Source: Papilionanthe hookeriana x Papilionanthe teres
Taxonomy: Eukaryota; Streptophyta; Magnoliopsida; Asparagales; Orchidaceae
Direction: 5' to 3'
Assembly: GCA_022702705.1 (NCBI GenBank)
Contig: CM040429.1
Coordinates: 4,332,073 to 4,396,072, forward strand
DNA: 64,000 bases
The notes under the pieces: model-generated
Seen by the model: the letters and a program-made list of their open reading frames with translations, nothing else
Databases searched by the model: none
Told to the model about the DNA's origin: nothing
Program-made: the position numbers and the translations under genes
Shown: piece by piece, positions 20,499 through 33,900 of the stretch
Layout: every line of letters begins with the position of its first letter
Numbering within the stretch: the first letter of the stretch is position 1

Positions 20499-21267
20499 GA
20501 GAGAGAGAGAGAGTAAAACTTTTTAAAGGTCCTAAAAATCAGATCTACCAAGAGTGAAATATAAAAATATATTCATTACCCTATTATCTTTGCGATAATG
20601 CCTCAGTGAAAAGATCATGATATGGGTGTCACCGAATGTCATAAGAATTGACATATATACTTAGTATATAATAATGGTCATCTCTAGCGATCTGTCTCGA
20701 GTTTAGCCCAATTAATTGTACAACTGAGCTCGGCTTGATCACTTCATCTGATGAGCTTAGGTCGATCATTTTGATTGGTGGGCCCCTCAAAACCCATAAG
20801 ATTTTGTTTGATACGATGTATCCCTAAAAAAGTTTTGTTAGGACGTACAATATATATATTAACAGTTTTAAGTGCAAGTAAAAGCACCATTAATTTAATC
20901 AAATTTAATTTCTTTTAATAAAAGAGATTTTAATTTATTCGATTGCGTGCTTCCTTCCAGTCTACGTACCAAGACTCTCGGTATAAAATAAAATAAGAAC
21001 TTTAATATATTTTTTAATATGAAAATAATTTTGATTAATCTCTTGTTCTTAAGTTAAAGCAGAGAGCCCATTATTAAATAATATATTGTTGTAAATATTT
21101 CGATGTTTAATTATGATATAATTTTAAATTTTATAAGGAATCTGGGAGTTCGATTGGTTCAGCCGCATGTAATGTAATGGAGATATTATATTTTAATTTA
21201 GATATTTTGAATTATGTTGAATTTTTTATATTACTACCTTTTAAATGTCTTTGAAACTCATTGTTTT

Positions 21268-21270
<3 letters not shown>
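20499..21270. other. Intergenic DNA, no gene seen
   Basis: A stretch at about 20,660-20,790 (GATCTGTCTCGAGTTTAGCC, GGTCGATCATTTTGATTGG) is worded like the putative gypsy LTR remnants near 16,480 and 25,480, but no boundaries can be set. Confidence 0.3.

Positions 21271-21271
<1 letters not shown>

Positions 21272-21358
<87 letters not shown>
21272..21358. repeat. (TA)n microsatellite
   Basis: This is an uninterrupted AT dinucleotide run of more than 80 bases abutting the hairpin MITE at 21,359. Confidence 0.95.
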
Positions 21359-21360
<2 letters not shown>

Positions 21361-21636
21361 ATGCGGACGACGTACGCAGGTGCGGACGACGTACGCATGT
21401 GCGTACGTCGCGGGTTACACGGGGGTTACGCGCGGGATACAAGAGGGTTATAAACTATTTGTACCCGCGTAACTCCCGCGTAATCTCGTAAAGTGTGTAA
21501 CCCGCGCGGGATTACAGGTGTTACGCGGGAGTTACGCGGCGGTACGATGCTGGCTTATAACCCTCTTATACTCCGCGCATAACCCCTTGTAACTCGCTAC
21601 GTACGCATCTTGCGTACGTCGTTCGTACCCAAATTT

Positions 21637-21641
<5 letters not shown>
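21359..21641. mobile_element. GC-rich long-hairpin MITE (copy 2), inserted in a TA microsatellite
   Basis: It shares with copy 1 the words GCGGACGACGTACGC, CGCGGGTTACACGGGG, GGGTTATAAACTATTTGTAC and the inverted TATAACCCTCTTATACTCCG. The right end, reverse-complemented, is TGAAAAAATTTGGGTACG. The left terminal dozen bases are replaced by TA repeats, and a GCGGACGACGTACGCA motif is tandemly repeated at the left. Confidence 0.7.

Positions 21642-21693
<52 letters not shown>
21642..21693. repeat. (TA)n microsatellite, right flank of the hairpin MITE
   Basis: About 50 bases of TA dinucleotides lie on the other side of the MITE. Together with 21,272-21,358 this looks like one array split by the insertion. 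Confidence 0.9.
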
Positions 21694-21698
<5 letters not shown>

Positions 21699-24057
21699 AT
21701 CTATTTATGTAAATATACATTTCATTCTTAAATATTGTGTAAAAAATGTCCCAATATCATGACAAGCTAGTGCTTTGTTTATTCGAAAATCGACAATTTA
21801 ATCAACATAGATAATATAATAATTAATTTAATTAAAAATCAGACGGCCGGCCATAACGGACACGGTTCTACAGCCATCGTATGTCGACTGGTCTAATTTA
21901 TATTAATTAATAATATAAAAATTCCCATAATTTTTTTTAAAAATAATTCACTAAATATTAATAAAAAATGTCACTTTGTAAATAAATTCTACTGACGGTC
22001 AAGGAACTGCCTCACAAATCACCAGCGGCCGTCCTCACCATCTAGAAGTTGTCCACATTAGTAGAATTCTTAGATATTAATTGACGTTGGTAAATGTATT
22101 TTATTTGTATCGTATTATTATCTTCATACCGTCGACTTCAATTCAATTGTTTTAATTTATATTAATTTTATAGATATATTGATGTTTATTCTAAAAAAGA
22201 CAATTTTTATACTTTAAATTGATGGTTTTTTCGTCCAAATATAGAGTTAATGGTCTTCTTGGTTGGTGGCACGTCTACTGAATGGTTGAAGGACATAATA
22301 GCTCGTATTTTATCACAAGGGTTGGCCCACACATTTTTCTTATTGAGCAGATTCGCATCTCATCTGTTGGTCTCTCGATAATTATCTCTCGAGACTAACA
22401 AATTGTTGAAGTGAAGATCATCATTACATACTATTTTAGGAGCCGCTTGACATCCGCATCATCATATTCTCAATGAGATGTCGTGGACAAATCATGTGAA
22501 GAATGATCTATCTTTTTTATGTTATTTTGCCTCTCTGTGTGGTTCGAGGAGGGGAGTTTTCCCCTTTTTCTTGGACGTCCCCAGTATATGAAATTGAAAT
22601 GGCTAGTAGCATCGCATCTACCAAGCTAAAAACTGTCTTCACTGAAGATAAAGTTCGGGAAGTTTCCAAGAGAGGAAGTATGACTCAAATGGGGTGTGCT
22701 CCTGGCAAACGTTCTTTTTATGGTAATCTCCTACGAATTATTTAAAATTTTTGGGAAGTGAAATTTGGGACCTGAAAGGTACAATAAACCCAATATCACT
22801 TATAGAAAGTTTATTTTTTTTCTTTTCAATTTCACTTGTGTGATAGATTTTTAAATGATTTTTGGAAGGAGGACCGTGATTTATAAATGACGAGAGTTTT
22901 ATTTTTGAAACTAGAACCCTCAGCTTCATCCGAACAGAGAAGATTTCAAAGAAATTCATGTCTGGATTAAACTTCTATTTTTACATCTTTATTATTAGAC
23001 TAAGAGTGGCATATCAAAATTACGAGTAAGATTGTCATTCTTAATATTGTGGATTCCTTTATTGCCAAGAGATCAAGACTCACTTTCGTTATAGTAAACG
23101 TTCAGATTCACACTAATATTATTATGCCTAATTTGCTTACTATTTATCTCAATGGCATATATCTTGCAACAAATTACGTATAAGTGGAAACTAGATTCTA
23201 AGACTTGTGAAACCTTTGTCCATGATAATTTATCCTGCTCTAAATCTCCAACTTATTGTCTTCCTTCTATTATCTTTCTTAATAGAGGCAAAAATCGATC
23301 TAGGAATGCTCTAACCATTGCCCCCACCAAATACTGTATCAAATCTCTCTGGTCTGGTTAGCTTTGTCATTCTCTCTGAAGACCCATCAACAAATCTCCA
23401 CCCCCGAAGGCCCTTCAACTTCAATGAAATTTATGTGGTAAGAAAAAAAATATATTTAAAATCAATACCACAACTTTCTAGGAAGTCGATTTCTCTATCC
23501 CAATTGTACAACCACCTTTTTTTTTAAACTCAAACCACCCCCAAATATACCCTTAGTAAATAAATAAGTTTGGCATTGGAATTTTTATAATAGCGTGACT
23601 TTGTCTCAAATTTTTTGAGGTATGAAGAATTATTAGGTTTTAATATCTTTTATGCGTGAAATAGAGAGACAATTGGTACTCTATAAGAAATTCATATGTT
23701 AAAATACAAATCATGACACAATTTTATATTTTAAAGCATTTAAAAGCTTGGACTAAAATTTTCAAAAATTAACTTTGAGATTATAGAAAATCTTTTTTCA
23801 TTGAATATATTATCTAAATATCATTGTTCAATAACATAAACCTAAAAAAATTTCAAGAATGTATTTATTTGTGTGTAAATAAATAAAAAATCTTCTAATA
23901 AAATATATAACAAAATTAAAGTTAGATTCTTTATTGTTTGTCGTAGTCATTTGAGTTAGCCTTTGCTATGCCAAGATTTTTGCACACTTAGATACTATGA
24001 CAGATTGATACAAAACAAATGTTGCAAAGCATTGACGAATCACACAAGTGTACATTA
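21694..24057. other. Intergenic DNA, no recognised gene
   Basis: This is AT-rich. The frame at 22,503-22,745 (+) begins with a hydrophobic stretch and later reads VFTEDKVREVSKRGSMTQMG; I do not recognise it and it has no supporting exon structure. The stretch 22,990-23,420 has mildly coding-like composition but no identifiable family. Confidence 0.4.
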
Positions 24058-24100
24058 TGTGTGTGTGTGTCTGGGTGTGGTGTGGGGAGGGGGGGGGTGC
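24058..24100. repeat. (GT)n and G-run low-complexity tract
   Basis: A short TGTGTGTGTG run is followed by a purine/G-rich GGGGAGGGGGGGGTG stretch. Confidence 0.7.
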
Positions 24101-24229
24101 TTATACTGGGGGTGTTCATGATGGTACGAAGATCGAAGGTTATGGAACTTGGTTTGTCATCTTTGATTCTCATGTCGCTTGATGGAGCGATTGTCGGGGT
24201 AACCCTCATAGTGGGGGCGGTTGGATAGT

Positions 24230-25320
24230 TGTGCAATTTGCCTGGATTGTCCTCTGCGGTCTTGTGGCGGTCACTTCTAGTGTATCAGTTCGACGGGCTC
24301 AACGTCGTTCTGATAGGCGATGATATATTTGTTTGCCATTTCTAGAAGCCCGACTAAGATTTGTGGCTCTGCAAGTTCGAGGTCAAAAGAAACATCTCTG
24401 ACCTCACTCCTGGTGTCAGCACAGCCTGGGCGAGGTCGGGCTTCAGACCTTGATGTCTAGCATTTCACTTTGGAAAGCGTGCGATGAACGACTGCAAGTA
24501 CTTGTGGCTCTCTACTTTACTTGTCACAGGGATCAAGCACTTTTCTTTGGCCTAAGCCCTCAGGGCACTGGAAAATTGTGATAAAAATATTCTTCTAAAT
24601 TTTGCAAAACAGGTGATTACTCCCACGGCTAATCCATCGAATCACCTTAATACGGTTGATCTCAATGTTATGAATAAGAGCTCACTTGAGAGTATCATAA
24701 ATTTTCAACATGCATATGGATGATTCAAACAATACGAGGTAGTCGTTAGGATTTGACCCTCATTTATATGGATCCAAGACCGACATCTTGAACTTCTTCG
24801 GAAGTTCAACTGCGGAGACCTGTAGGGAGAAGACGTTTTCTGACTGCATTTGTACCTCGGTTCGCATTGGTCGATTTCTCAACTCCAATGGAGCAGATCC
24901 AGTGTTGTCTTGTTATAGACTGTCGTCGGATTTTTTCTTGAAGGTAGATCACCTTCATTCCATTGTTGGTCGGTGATTCACCTTGAGGGGAGTTGAGTGT
25001 TTATTGTCTTGCTAACACTTCTTTTAGAACTGGGGCCGTTGATAGGGCAACAACCGCCCTACATACTTCTGCGAACTGTCCTGATATTTGATTGATGATC
25101 CGTGTTTTAAAATTTTGCAGGACTTGTTAAACGAGTTCTTCCATAGATTCCCGAGTGCATGCTGCTTCTCCTACGTTTCTCTGCCTGAACCCTCTATGTT
25201 GTTGTTGCTGGGCTCCTATTCTTATTGACGACATATTTCCACACTCACCACATCTTAAATGACGTTGAAGCCAAAAGTGTCCGGAAAACTCACTCAATAA
25301 ATATAATGTTCTGCTAGGAA
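24230..25320 (-). mobile_element. Decayed Ty3/gypsy gag fragment
   Basis: On the minus strand from about 25,250 downward, frames joined across stops read like a plant gypsy gag. They run from a Gln-rich N-terminus (AQQQQHRGFRQRN) to SHKYLQSFIARFPK, then LKPDLAQAVLTPGVRSEMF near 24,400-24,480, then a KYIS-like end. Many stops break it and there is no pol. It is similar in type to the 14,160-16,260 fragment but has a different gag sequence. Confidence 0.65.
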
Positions 25321-25332
25321 GTGATTGCGTAG

Positions 25333-25375
25333 AGAGAGAGGGAGGGAGGGAGGGAGGGAGGGAGAGAGAGAGAGC
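25333..25375. repeat. (GAGG)n microsatellite
   Basis: GAGAGAGAGGGAGGGAGGG-type purine repeats lie in the leader side of the decayed gag. Confidence 0.85.
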
Positions 25376-25809
25376 AGTAGGCATAGATTTCAACATTATA
25401 AAATTACATAATAACCCATTCACATTAATTTTTCAGGATAACTATTTGGTGATTACAGAGTTATTAGCATATAATAAGACCGGGGATTGATTCGACCAAT
25501 GAGAGTTGCCGATCATCTGGTGAGCCTTGACTCGATCAATATATAGTCTGATAGAGTGCTCCCTGTCGATCACCCTAAAGACTGATTACCAATCTCTTCC
25601 GACGCCTTCAGCTGATCTTTCGAACAAGACGCATCTCTTGCAAATATTCAACAAAAAAATGATCGTTGAAAGCTATGTTCGATCGTCCACATTTTCTTTC
25701 AGAGCCGTTCATCTGCTATGAGATTCGTGCGGATACAATATATAATACATAGCTATACATGTAAATGTCCCTAATAGAATTGTTTGGCTTCTTTCTACCA
25801 ATTTTTAGA
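25376..25809. promoter_or_regulatory. Upstream region of URED, possibly containing a gypsy LTR remnant
   Basis: GACCGGGGATTGATTCGACC and GTCGATCACCC-type words at 25,470-25,600 resemble LTR material belonging to the neighbouring gag. A TACATACATACC-like end (ATACATAGCTATACATGTAAATGTCCC) at 25,748-25,774 lies just before the URED start. I cannot point to a convincing TATA box. Confidence 0.3.
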
Positions 25810-26228
25810 ATGGAAGAGACTGGCATCCTCACAGTGGAGAAGGTAGATGGAAAATCAACCGTCACTCGCTGTTTCTCCAAATACCCTCTCAAGCTGATCA
25901 TCCCCAAGAAGGCAAGATTCCAAATTACCCGTCGGATTCTTCTCTGCTTCTCAATCTCTCTCTCTTACCTCCCTTTTCTCCATGATTTACTCCAATCTAG
26001 GTTGGCTCTTCGGCCACCGACGCAGTTTGGGTCTTCAGTGTATCCTATGGCGGCGGCATCGTCTCGGTCATAAAAACCCTCATTTATGATATCACTAACT
26101 CTTATGGTACATCTCTTCCCGTTTCTGATTGGCGCATTGTTGTTGGGTTTCAGGGAGATCGTGTAGTCGTTGGGGTAAATGTGGGTGATGGGTGCGCTGT
26201 GGCTCTGACAACTCAGGCTTCAACCAAG
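25810..26228 (+). CDS. URED: Urease accessory protein UreD, first three exons (3' part missing)
   Basis: UreD is the scaffold that, with UreF and UreG, loads nickel into apo-urease in the cytosol. Exons are 25,810-25,911, 26,001-26,066 and 26,154-26,228. They encode 81 residues beginning METGxL-like with TVEKVDGKSTVTRCFSKYPL, then VGSSATDAVW, SYGGGIVSGD and VGDGCAVALTTQASTK, the conserved N-terminal blocks of plant UreD. All three junctions are in frame between codons. Intron 1 begins GC (AAG/GCAAGA) and ends AG; introns 2 and 3 begin GT. After the donor at 26,229 no further UreD exon (normally from VYKS onward, roughly 200 more residues) is visible. The gene either continues beyond the retrotransposon block through a very long intron or is truncated. 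Confidence 0.85.
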
Positions 26229-27482
<1,254 letters not shown>

Positions 27483-27485
27483 CGT

Positions 27486-27490
27486 GCGTG
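27486..27490. repeat. Target-site duplication of element A, left copy
   Basis: GCGTG precedes the LTR start TGTCGGCC at 27,491. The same five bases follow the other LTR at 43,558-43,562. Confidence 0.85.
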
Positions 27491-30400
27491 TGTCGGCCGC
27501 TTAAAAGAAGGGCTTGAGGATTTAATTTAATTTATATATATGTATTGATTTTTGAAAATAAAATTTTAAGTTTTAAAATATGAGAATGAGAAAGGACGGA
27601 TCTCATTCGTTAGTAGTTTGAATGAACGAGCGTAATATCGCGATTAACGCATCTATTCCGAAGAATGTACACCCTACTCGACAATATCGCTCGATCAAAT
27701 AAAACCACAAAATTCATGACATCCGTTCGATCCGCGAACCTTTATGCTGACCGACAAATTCCCTATTTAATACAAAAGAATTAAATAAGCGTTTATATTA
27801 TCTCGTGCCTTTAAAACTCCCTATGTAGCGCAAGCTCCTATAGCTTAATTACCCCTCAAACGACCGAAGTCACTGGCAGAACTCTCGATTTAGATCGCGG
27901 TTTCTATCTTCACAAATTCAAAAGGTAGGGTTTTCAACGAAACGAGCGAAGAGGAATCCAATGAGTGAAGAGTACATGAAGCGAATGCTTATTTCCTGAG
28001 TCAAAGAAGAAGCGTAGGGGATGTCCCGCATCTCGAGGAGGACCTCGAGGACGTCCCGTACTATCCTACTGGTCGGCTTTAAATTTCGAAAGTGGATTTA
28101 TTTTAATTTCAATCCCGTAAATTAATTATAGGAATTACGTTCGCATAACGTCCCGATTATGCAAACTACCCGAAAACAAGAGGGCTTACGTCGTATCGAC
28201 GACAACCTCGAAACCTAGCCGAGTTAGAGCTTATATCGCACGTAGTGGCCGTGCAAGTGCCTAAAAGAAAAGGTGAGGGTTTATGTCGCGCTGGGCGGAC
28301 TACCTCGAAATCCTAAGACTTGTTATTTAAGCTAAAGAAAGGGGTTTTGCTGAAGAATATGACCGTGCTGCCCACCGTGCTCCAAGCTCCACGTCGTAGC
28401 AAGGATCGTAGCTTAGGCTTAAAGTCTTAAGCTAAAGCTGAGCATGCAAGTTCGTTTATTTCGTTTTTATTATCATTTTTATCGTAACAATGAAATGTGA
28501 AGAATAAATGATAGTGTAGAAGAAAAGAAAGCAAGAAACATGAAGCATGCTATAGTCGAATAACATAAAACACCTATCACAAACAGAAAGTATGTTAAGC
28601 TCAGTTATGAATAACATGCTACGACGAATAGAAACATGCCAAGCAAAGATGTATACCGAAAGCAAGGCGCTGTATCAAATATGAGTATACGCCGAAAAGA
28701 AGTATGCTAAATGCGTATAAACCGAAAGAAATGGCTAGACTAACAGATGAGTATGCATCGAAAAGAAAGCATGATAACAAGAAAGAAAGAAAGATCGTGT
28801 CACAGTAGTACCGCATGCCCCGCTCATCCGCGCGCATCGTTACTTATTTATTATTATTTTCATATTTTTCTTATTTCCGCAGTAAGAGTCGTTAGCGCAT
28901 GAAAAACAAGAGTAAAAGTAGTGGGCAGGAACCTAGCTTAACAGGAGTACTACGGTACGTACGAAAGGGAGCAAAGTGCGAAAACCTAACGGTAAAACAA
29001 AAGAAAGACGACAGAAGAGCGAATAAAACCGTGAAAGAAAGCCAGAGAATCGAGAAAGAAAGAAAAGAACGTCCGTAGAAAACTCCGAGAAAAGTCACGA
29101 ACGAAAAACAAAACGAAGTCGTAGAAAACCGCAAAGAACACCGGAAGAAACTCACAGATGTCCCGCTAAACTCACGACAAACCGTAAGAAAGCCATGGGG
29201 CATCTGGAAAGAAAGACCCGTAAGCACGGCGGTGTTTCGACTCGTAGCCGCGCTAATATCCGACTCGAGTATCGACTACTGCACCGACTTTCCGCAGAGC
29301 GCAGACCTAATCCGACTCGAATAACCAACCGTGAACCTTTATAAATTTTCATACATTTCATTTTTCGGTCGGATGCAAGTAAAAAGCTCGTAGTGTAAGT
29401 AGTCGCGTAAGAAGTGCGATGTAGCTTTTATATTTTTCAATCATACGTATTTTTTTGTTTTAAAATATTTTTTAGTCCACAGTGCCGACTACCCTAATGT
29501 GACTGTAACTACGAACATCCTGCGACCGTCTGCGCAGTAGAAATCCCAGCTGACGGCGAACGGCTCCGTGTTCCTCGCTCTACTCTCTGCGCAGTCTCCG
29601 AGTCGGCGGCCCCATTCTACGATTCTCGTAATTTTTCTTTTCGCATTCTTATCAGCTGTCCCCACCGCACTGACAACCTCGCTTGATGGCCCCACATATA
29701 ACCCAAGGGGGTTATATGTGCACACCTACACGTCCCCTGTAGGTGTGTGCTTTGAGCCAAGAAACAAGGTGAAAACTAGGGACGAGAGGTCAAGGAAAGA
29801 AAGAGGGAAAGCGGTTCACCTAACACAAATTCGTAAAAGAAAGTGAACCGGTTTCCAATAATCAAAAGTAAGTAAATCACCCTACACTTCCCGACCGTCC
29901 TCACATATCCTAGAAAAAGGACCTAAAGGCATCACGACGCTCTCGGAGAGGATGAGGACTAGACCCCTAGGGAACACACCCCTTTCCCCAAACGACAGCT
30001 GTAAAAGCATGACAAACAGACAAAGACATTGACCAAGTCCCTGACTCCGACCACCGCTCGGATTCCTCCAAACTCCAAGTACCCACATCGATTTTCAATT
30101 CCCGAAACACAAACTCCCCAGTACGTTCTCCCACGGCTCGGACTCAAGCTATAGCAATAGGAGAACCGCAGCTTTCAATGCATAAGAAAGAGAACTGGAC
30201 AAGCCCATGCTCACCAAACTAAGCATCAATTTCACCAAATGAAACCTCTAAGAAGCATTTCAAATATCGTGCTCAATTTATTTCCCACAGGTAAGCTAGG
30301 AAACTCCTCCAAATTTCATTAAATCAATTTCGTAGACAAGTGTAGCAAAGAGCAAAGCCACCATCACAATAATCATCCCAATAAGGCTCTCGGCTGTAGC

Positions 30401-30539
30401 TAAAAACAAGAGCAAAGCGCTCACGCCAAGCCCCAACAAACTACCCATACTAATTCAAATTCATCACAAATGCATAGTGAATGAATCTATAAAGTAACCA
30501 AGCAATTCAAACCCACCTACAAACCTAAAAGAAGCACAA

Positions 30540-30790
30540 ACCCGAGCCCGGAGAGACCCAAACCCGAGCCATTCAAAGGCCGCACCGGGGAGGCCACAGG
30601 AACAAGCAGGGACCAAAACCGAGCCCCAACATCAAGTGCAAGTGAGAGCGAAACTTGGCAAGAGCAAAGAAAAGCGTAAAAACCGAGACCCCCAAATCAA
30701 GAAAGCAAGTGGAGCAAATACCAGCAAGAGCAAAGAAACGTAAAACCGAACCCCCAAATCAAGTCGCAAAGTGGGCTAGACCGCGACGTT
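30540..30790 (-). repeat. Minisatellite inside the element A 3' LTR
   Basis: Imperfect units of about 50-60 bases contain GAGCAAAGAAACG, AAAACCGA and CCCCCAAATCAAG. The same array is at 41,696-41,930 in the partner LTR and at 53,555-53,810 in element B. Confidence 0.7.
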
Positions 30791-31468
30791 TAAGATGAGG
30801 ATACACATGAGGCTCCTCAAAATGAAATTATAACTTCCCTCTAGCATGCCATTTTGATAAAGAAAGCCACAAGGAGCAAAGCCAAGCCCCCATACATACA
30901 TATCAACGCTAAAAAAAAGTTACTCCATGATTCGTGCTAGAAAGAAGGTGAGAAGAGGGGCTTAGAATGCATACCCCAACATGCTAGAAGAAATCAACAC
31001 TTTGCTTCATAACATATTTTCCATGACTTAAATCATGTAAGAGAGAGGGAGGAGCCGATGTCATGCCCTATTTCCACCTCTTTAAGCAAATAACCAACAT
31101 TTCACATGAAACACGCTCAAAATCTCAACTCCTACTCATGCTTCAATCAATAAAGTACTCCCAAACATCCATATGAGTCCATACTAGCATGCCACTATGT
31201 AAAAGAAGTAAGAAAACACCATTTTAAACAATCAAGCAAGCCATTTCATGACACATAAACATCCAACTCATAACTCGTAATAGGTAAAGCCGAACCAAAA
31301 GTAAGGCCACGAACACCCCGGCCAAACCGAGAGGGAGAGAAAGGGAGGAAGAGAGTACCGCCTAGCGTAGAGCACGCAGGAAAATCAAAAGAAAATGAGG
31401 CTCCAATCCAACACCAACTTCTCAAGAGGAATCGGCCAACCAACCCTAAATTCATCCAAAAACGGGGC

Positions 31469-31476
31469 CTTTATAG
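31469..31476 (-). promoter_or_regulatory. LTR TATA box (element A 3' LTR)
   Basis: The minus-strand CTATAAAGGCCCC, with core TATAAAGG, lies about 925 bases into the LTR in transcription order. It is conserved in the partner LTR at 42,609-42,616. Confidence 0.6.
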
Positions 31477-32809
31477 GCAGAGGAGGGAAAGGAAAGCCGC
31501 TCATTACCTGTAGAGCCGGACATAAGTGGGGAAAGGGCAGGAAGAAGGCGACAAAGCGTCGCAGCCAAGAGCCGAAGCTCGGCAGCAGGAGCAGGGATCG
31601 AGCAGCAGATCACGCGAGGTGACCCTCGCGCAGGATAATACTCGAGAAGGCATGTGGGAGAACCACGCGAGGCTCGAGAGAGCAACAACTACAAGGAAGA
31701 GGCGCGCTCGAGCGCGGGAGAAGCAGGGAACGGGAGCCTTCATCGAACGAGCGAGAGAGACAGCCAACCGATCGAATGGGTAGGGATTAAGGCTTAGGAT
31801 AGAATAAATAAGTTTAATATATGTATATATATATATATATTATTAATTTTATTAAAATCAAGCCCAAAATCGCAATTTCCGCTCCAGCATGCGATCCTCG
31901 CAAATTAAATATCAATTTTAGGTGGAAACGACGTTCCGACGCAACGGCGCAGTCCGTTTCGTCATCCGAGGTCGTTCGAGCAACTCGTCGCGATCGCGTC
32001 GAAATGGCAAATCCGACATTTTCTCGAAATTCCGACTCGACGTCGCTCGTTCCGGCATTCTCGACCCCGATCTCGATCCGTCGCGGAGAATTTGAAGACG
32101 TCGAGGCCGCGGCTCGAGAAATTTGTGCTCGGTGGTGCGCAGAACGTGCACGAGGCTATCCTAAGGTCCAGTGGTCCTATAGAACTCAATTCGAGTCCTA
32201 ACGCCAATTCCAACCTACCTCGCCGTGAGCTAGAGGTCGTAATTTCGTCCGGATTCCAAAAGAGTGTCGAAGTGGTTTCGAGCATTCTAAAACGAGGTGG
32301 GCCCATTGCTAAGAATCTAAGATCGTCGGGAAGCTCCTAAAGCTAAAACCCTAAATCCTAGTGAGAAAAACTAAACCTCGACAAAAGTCGAGGTCAACAA
32401 ACGGACCCCACAGTAGTGTAGGTGCCTGGACAAGACACCGCGCGTATCGGCGTCGACCGAAGAAGATCAACAAACCAACACAAAGCCGCCTAAGTAAAAT
32501 ACTTGGGACAGACCACGAGGAACGAAAAGGAAAAGAGAGAGTGAGTAGTTTCCGCTGGGGAAAAAGAGGGGGAACTCTCAATTAAGAGAGCCGCGACTTT
32601 AATTTTTCAAACTTCAAATTTCAAACATAAATTTGATTTCGATTCCAAAGTAAAATTCGAGTTTTTAGAAAAGTGAAGAGACTGGATTGAGATGGAAAGC
32701 GCAAGGACTCACATCCAACTCAAAGACCGAACAACAAAAACATGACTAGAATCATTATGACGGGAAATGATCCCAAAGTAACGCGGAATCGGATGCCTTG
32801 ATTCAATCG

Positions 32810-33900
32810 AAGGGCTTACTCCTCAACCTCTAAAACGGACAGTAGAATATTGCAGAGCAACGCGTATCGACGATGGGATCCTCAACCTCTAAAATGTATT
32901 GTGAGAACATTGCAAAATAATGCGGTATCGGATGCTGGGATCCTCAACCTCTAAAATTTCGAAGGAGATCATTGCAATGCAATGCGGTATCGGATGCTGG
33001 GATCCTCTACCTCTAAAACAGACAGGAGAACATTGCAGAGCAATGCGGTATCGGATACTGAAATCCTCAACCTCTAAAATCGACAGGAGATCATTGCAAA
33101 GCAATGCGGTATCAGATACTGGGATCCTCTACCTCTAAAATTGAAAGGAGACCATTGCTGAGCAATGCTGTATCGGATACTAAGATCCTCCACCTCTAAA
33201 ATTTCGAGTGAGATCATCAGAACGCAATGCAGTATCGGATGCCGAGATCCTCTACCTCTAAAACAGCATGTAAGAACACCGTAAAGCAATGCGATATCGG
33301 ACACCGAGATCCTCAACCTCTAAAATCGATGTAACATCGCAAAGCAACGCGTGTCTGACACCGAATCCTCCACCTCTAAAATAAACAGGAGAACATCGCG
33401 AAGCTAACGCCAAGATCGGAGCACCGAGATCCTCAACCTCTAAAATTGACAGTGAGAACATTGCAGAAACAACGCGGTGTCGATACTGTAATCCTCCACC
33501 TCTAAAATAAACTGGAGAACATCGCAGAAGTCAATGCGGTATCGGACACCGAGATCCTCAACCTCTAAAATCGACAGAGAATATCAAGAAAGCAATGCGG
33601 CTGTCTGAGACATCGAATCCTCCACCTCTAAAAATAGACATGTGAGAACATCGCGAAAGCAATGCTGTTGATTTGATACTCGAATCTTCCACCTCTAAAA
33701 TGAGACAGAGAACATCAGCAAAGAATGCCAGATCGGAGCACGGGATCCTCTACCTCCAAAATATCGAGGCGAGATCATCGCGAAGCAACGCCATGATCTG
33801 ACGACGGGATCCTCACCTCTAAAATGCAGACGTGAGAACATCGTAGAAGAATGCGAGATCGGATACTGGGATCCTCTACCTCTAAAATTGACTAAGAGGG
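32810..33900 (-). repeat. Element A 3'-untranslated tandem array, about 18 units of about 61 bp
   Basis: Units share CCTCAACCTCTAAAAT, GAGAACATTGCA and AATGCGGTATCGGATACTG. They vary by small indels and drift more toward 33,400-33,900. The array lies between the gag remnants and the 3' LTR. The short frames across it on both strands are repeat translations. Confidence 0.9.

Larger units (their letters stand above)
27491..32399 (-). repeat. Element A 3' LTR
   Basis: This is 4,909 bases and aligns along its whole length with 38,604-43,557. The first kilobase in transcription order (U3, 31,470-32,399) is nearly identical to its partner. The remainder differs by many one- to three-base insertions and deletions. 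Confidence 0.88.

Noticed and set aside
22503..22745. Possible small gene on the plus strand
   Set aside because: No family is recognised, there is no splice partner, and the surrounding DNA looks like decayed repeats. Kept only as a note in the intergenic entry.
31269..31622. Arg/Lys-rich plus-strand frames in the LTRs
   Set aside because: They lie antisense to the element A transcript in the U3/promoter part of the LTR and merely recur because the LTRs are duplicated.
32810..33900. CRISPR-like array
   Set aside because: There are about 61-bp contiguous units without unique spacers, located in a plant retrotransposon 3' region.
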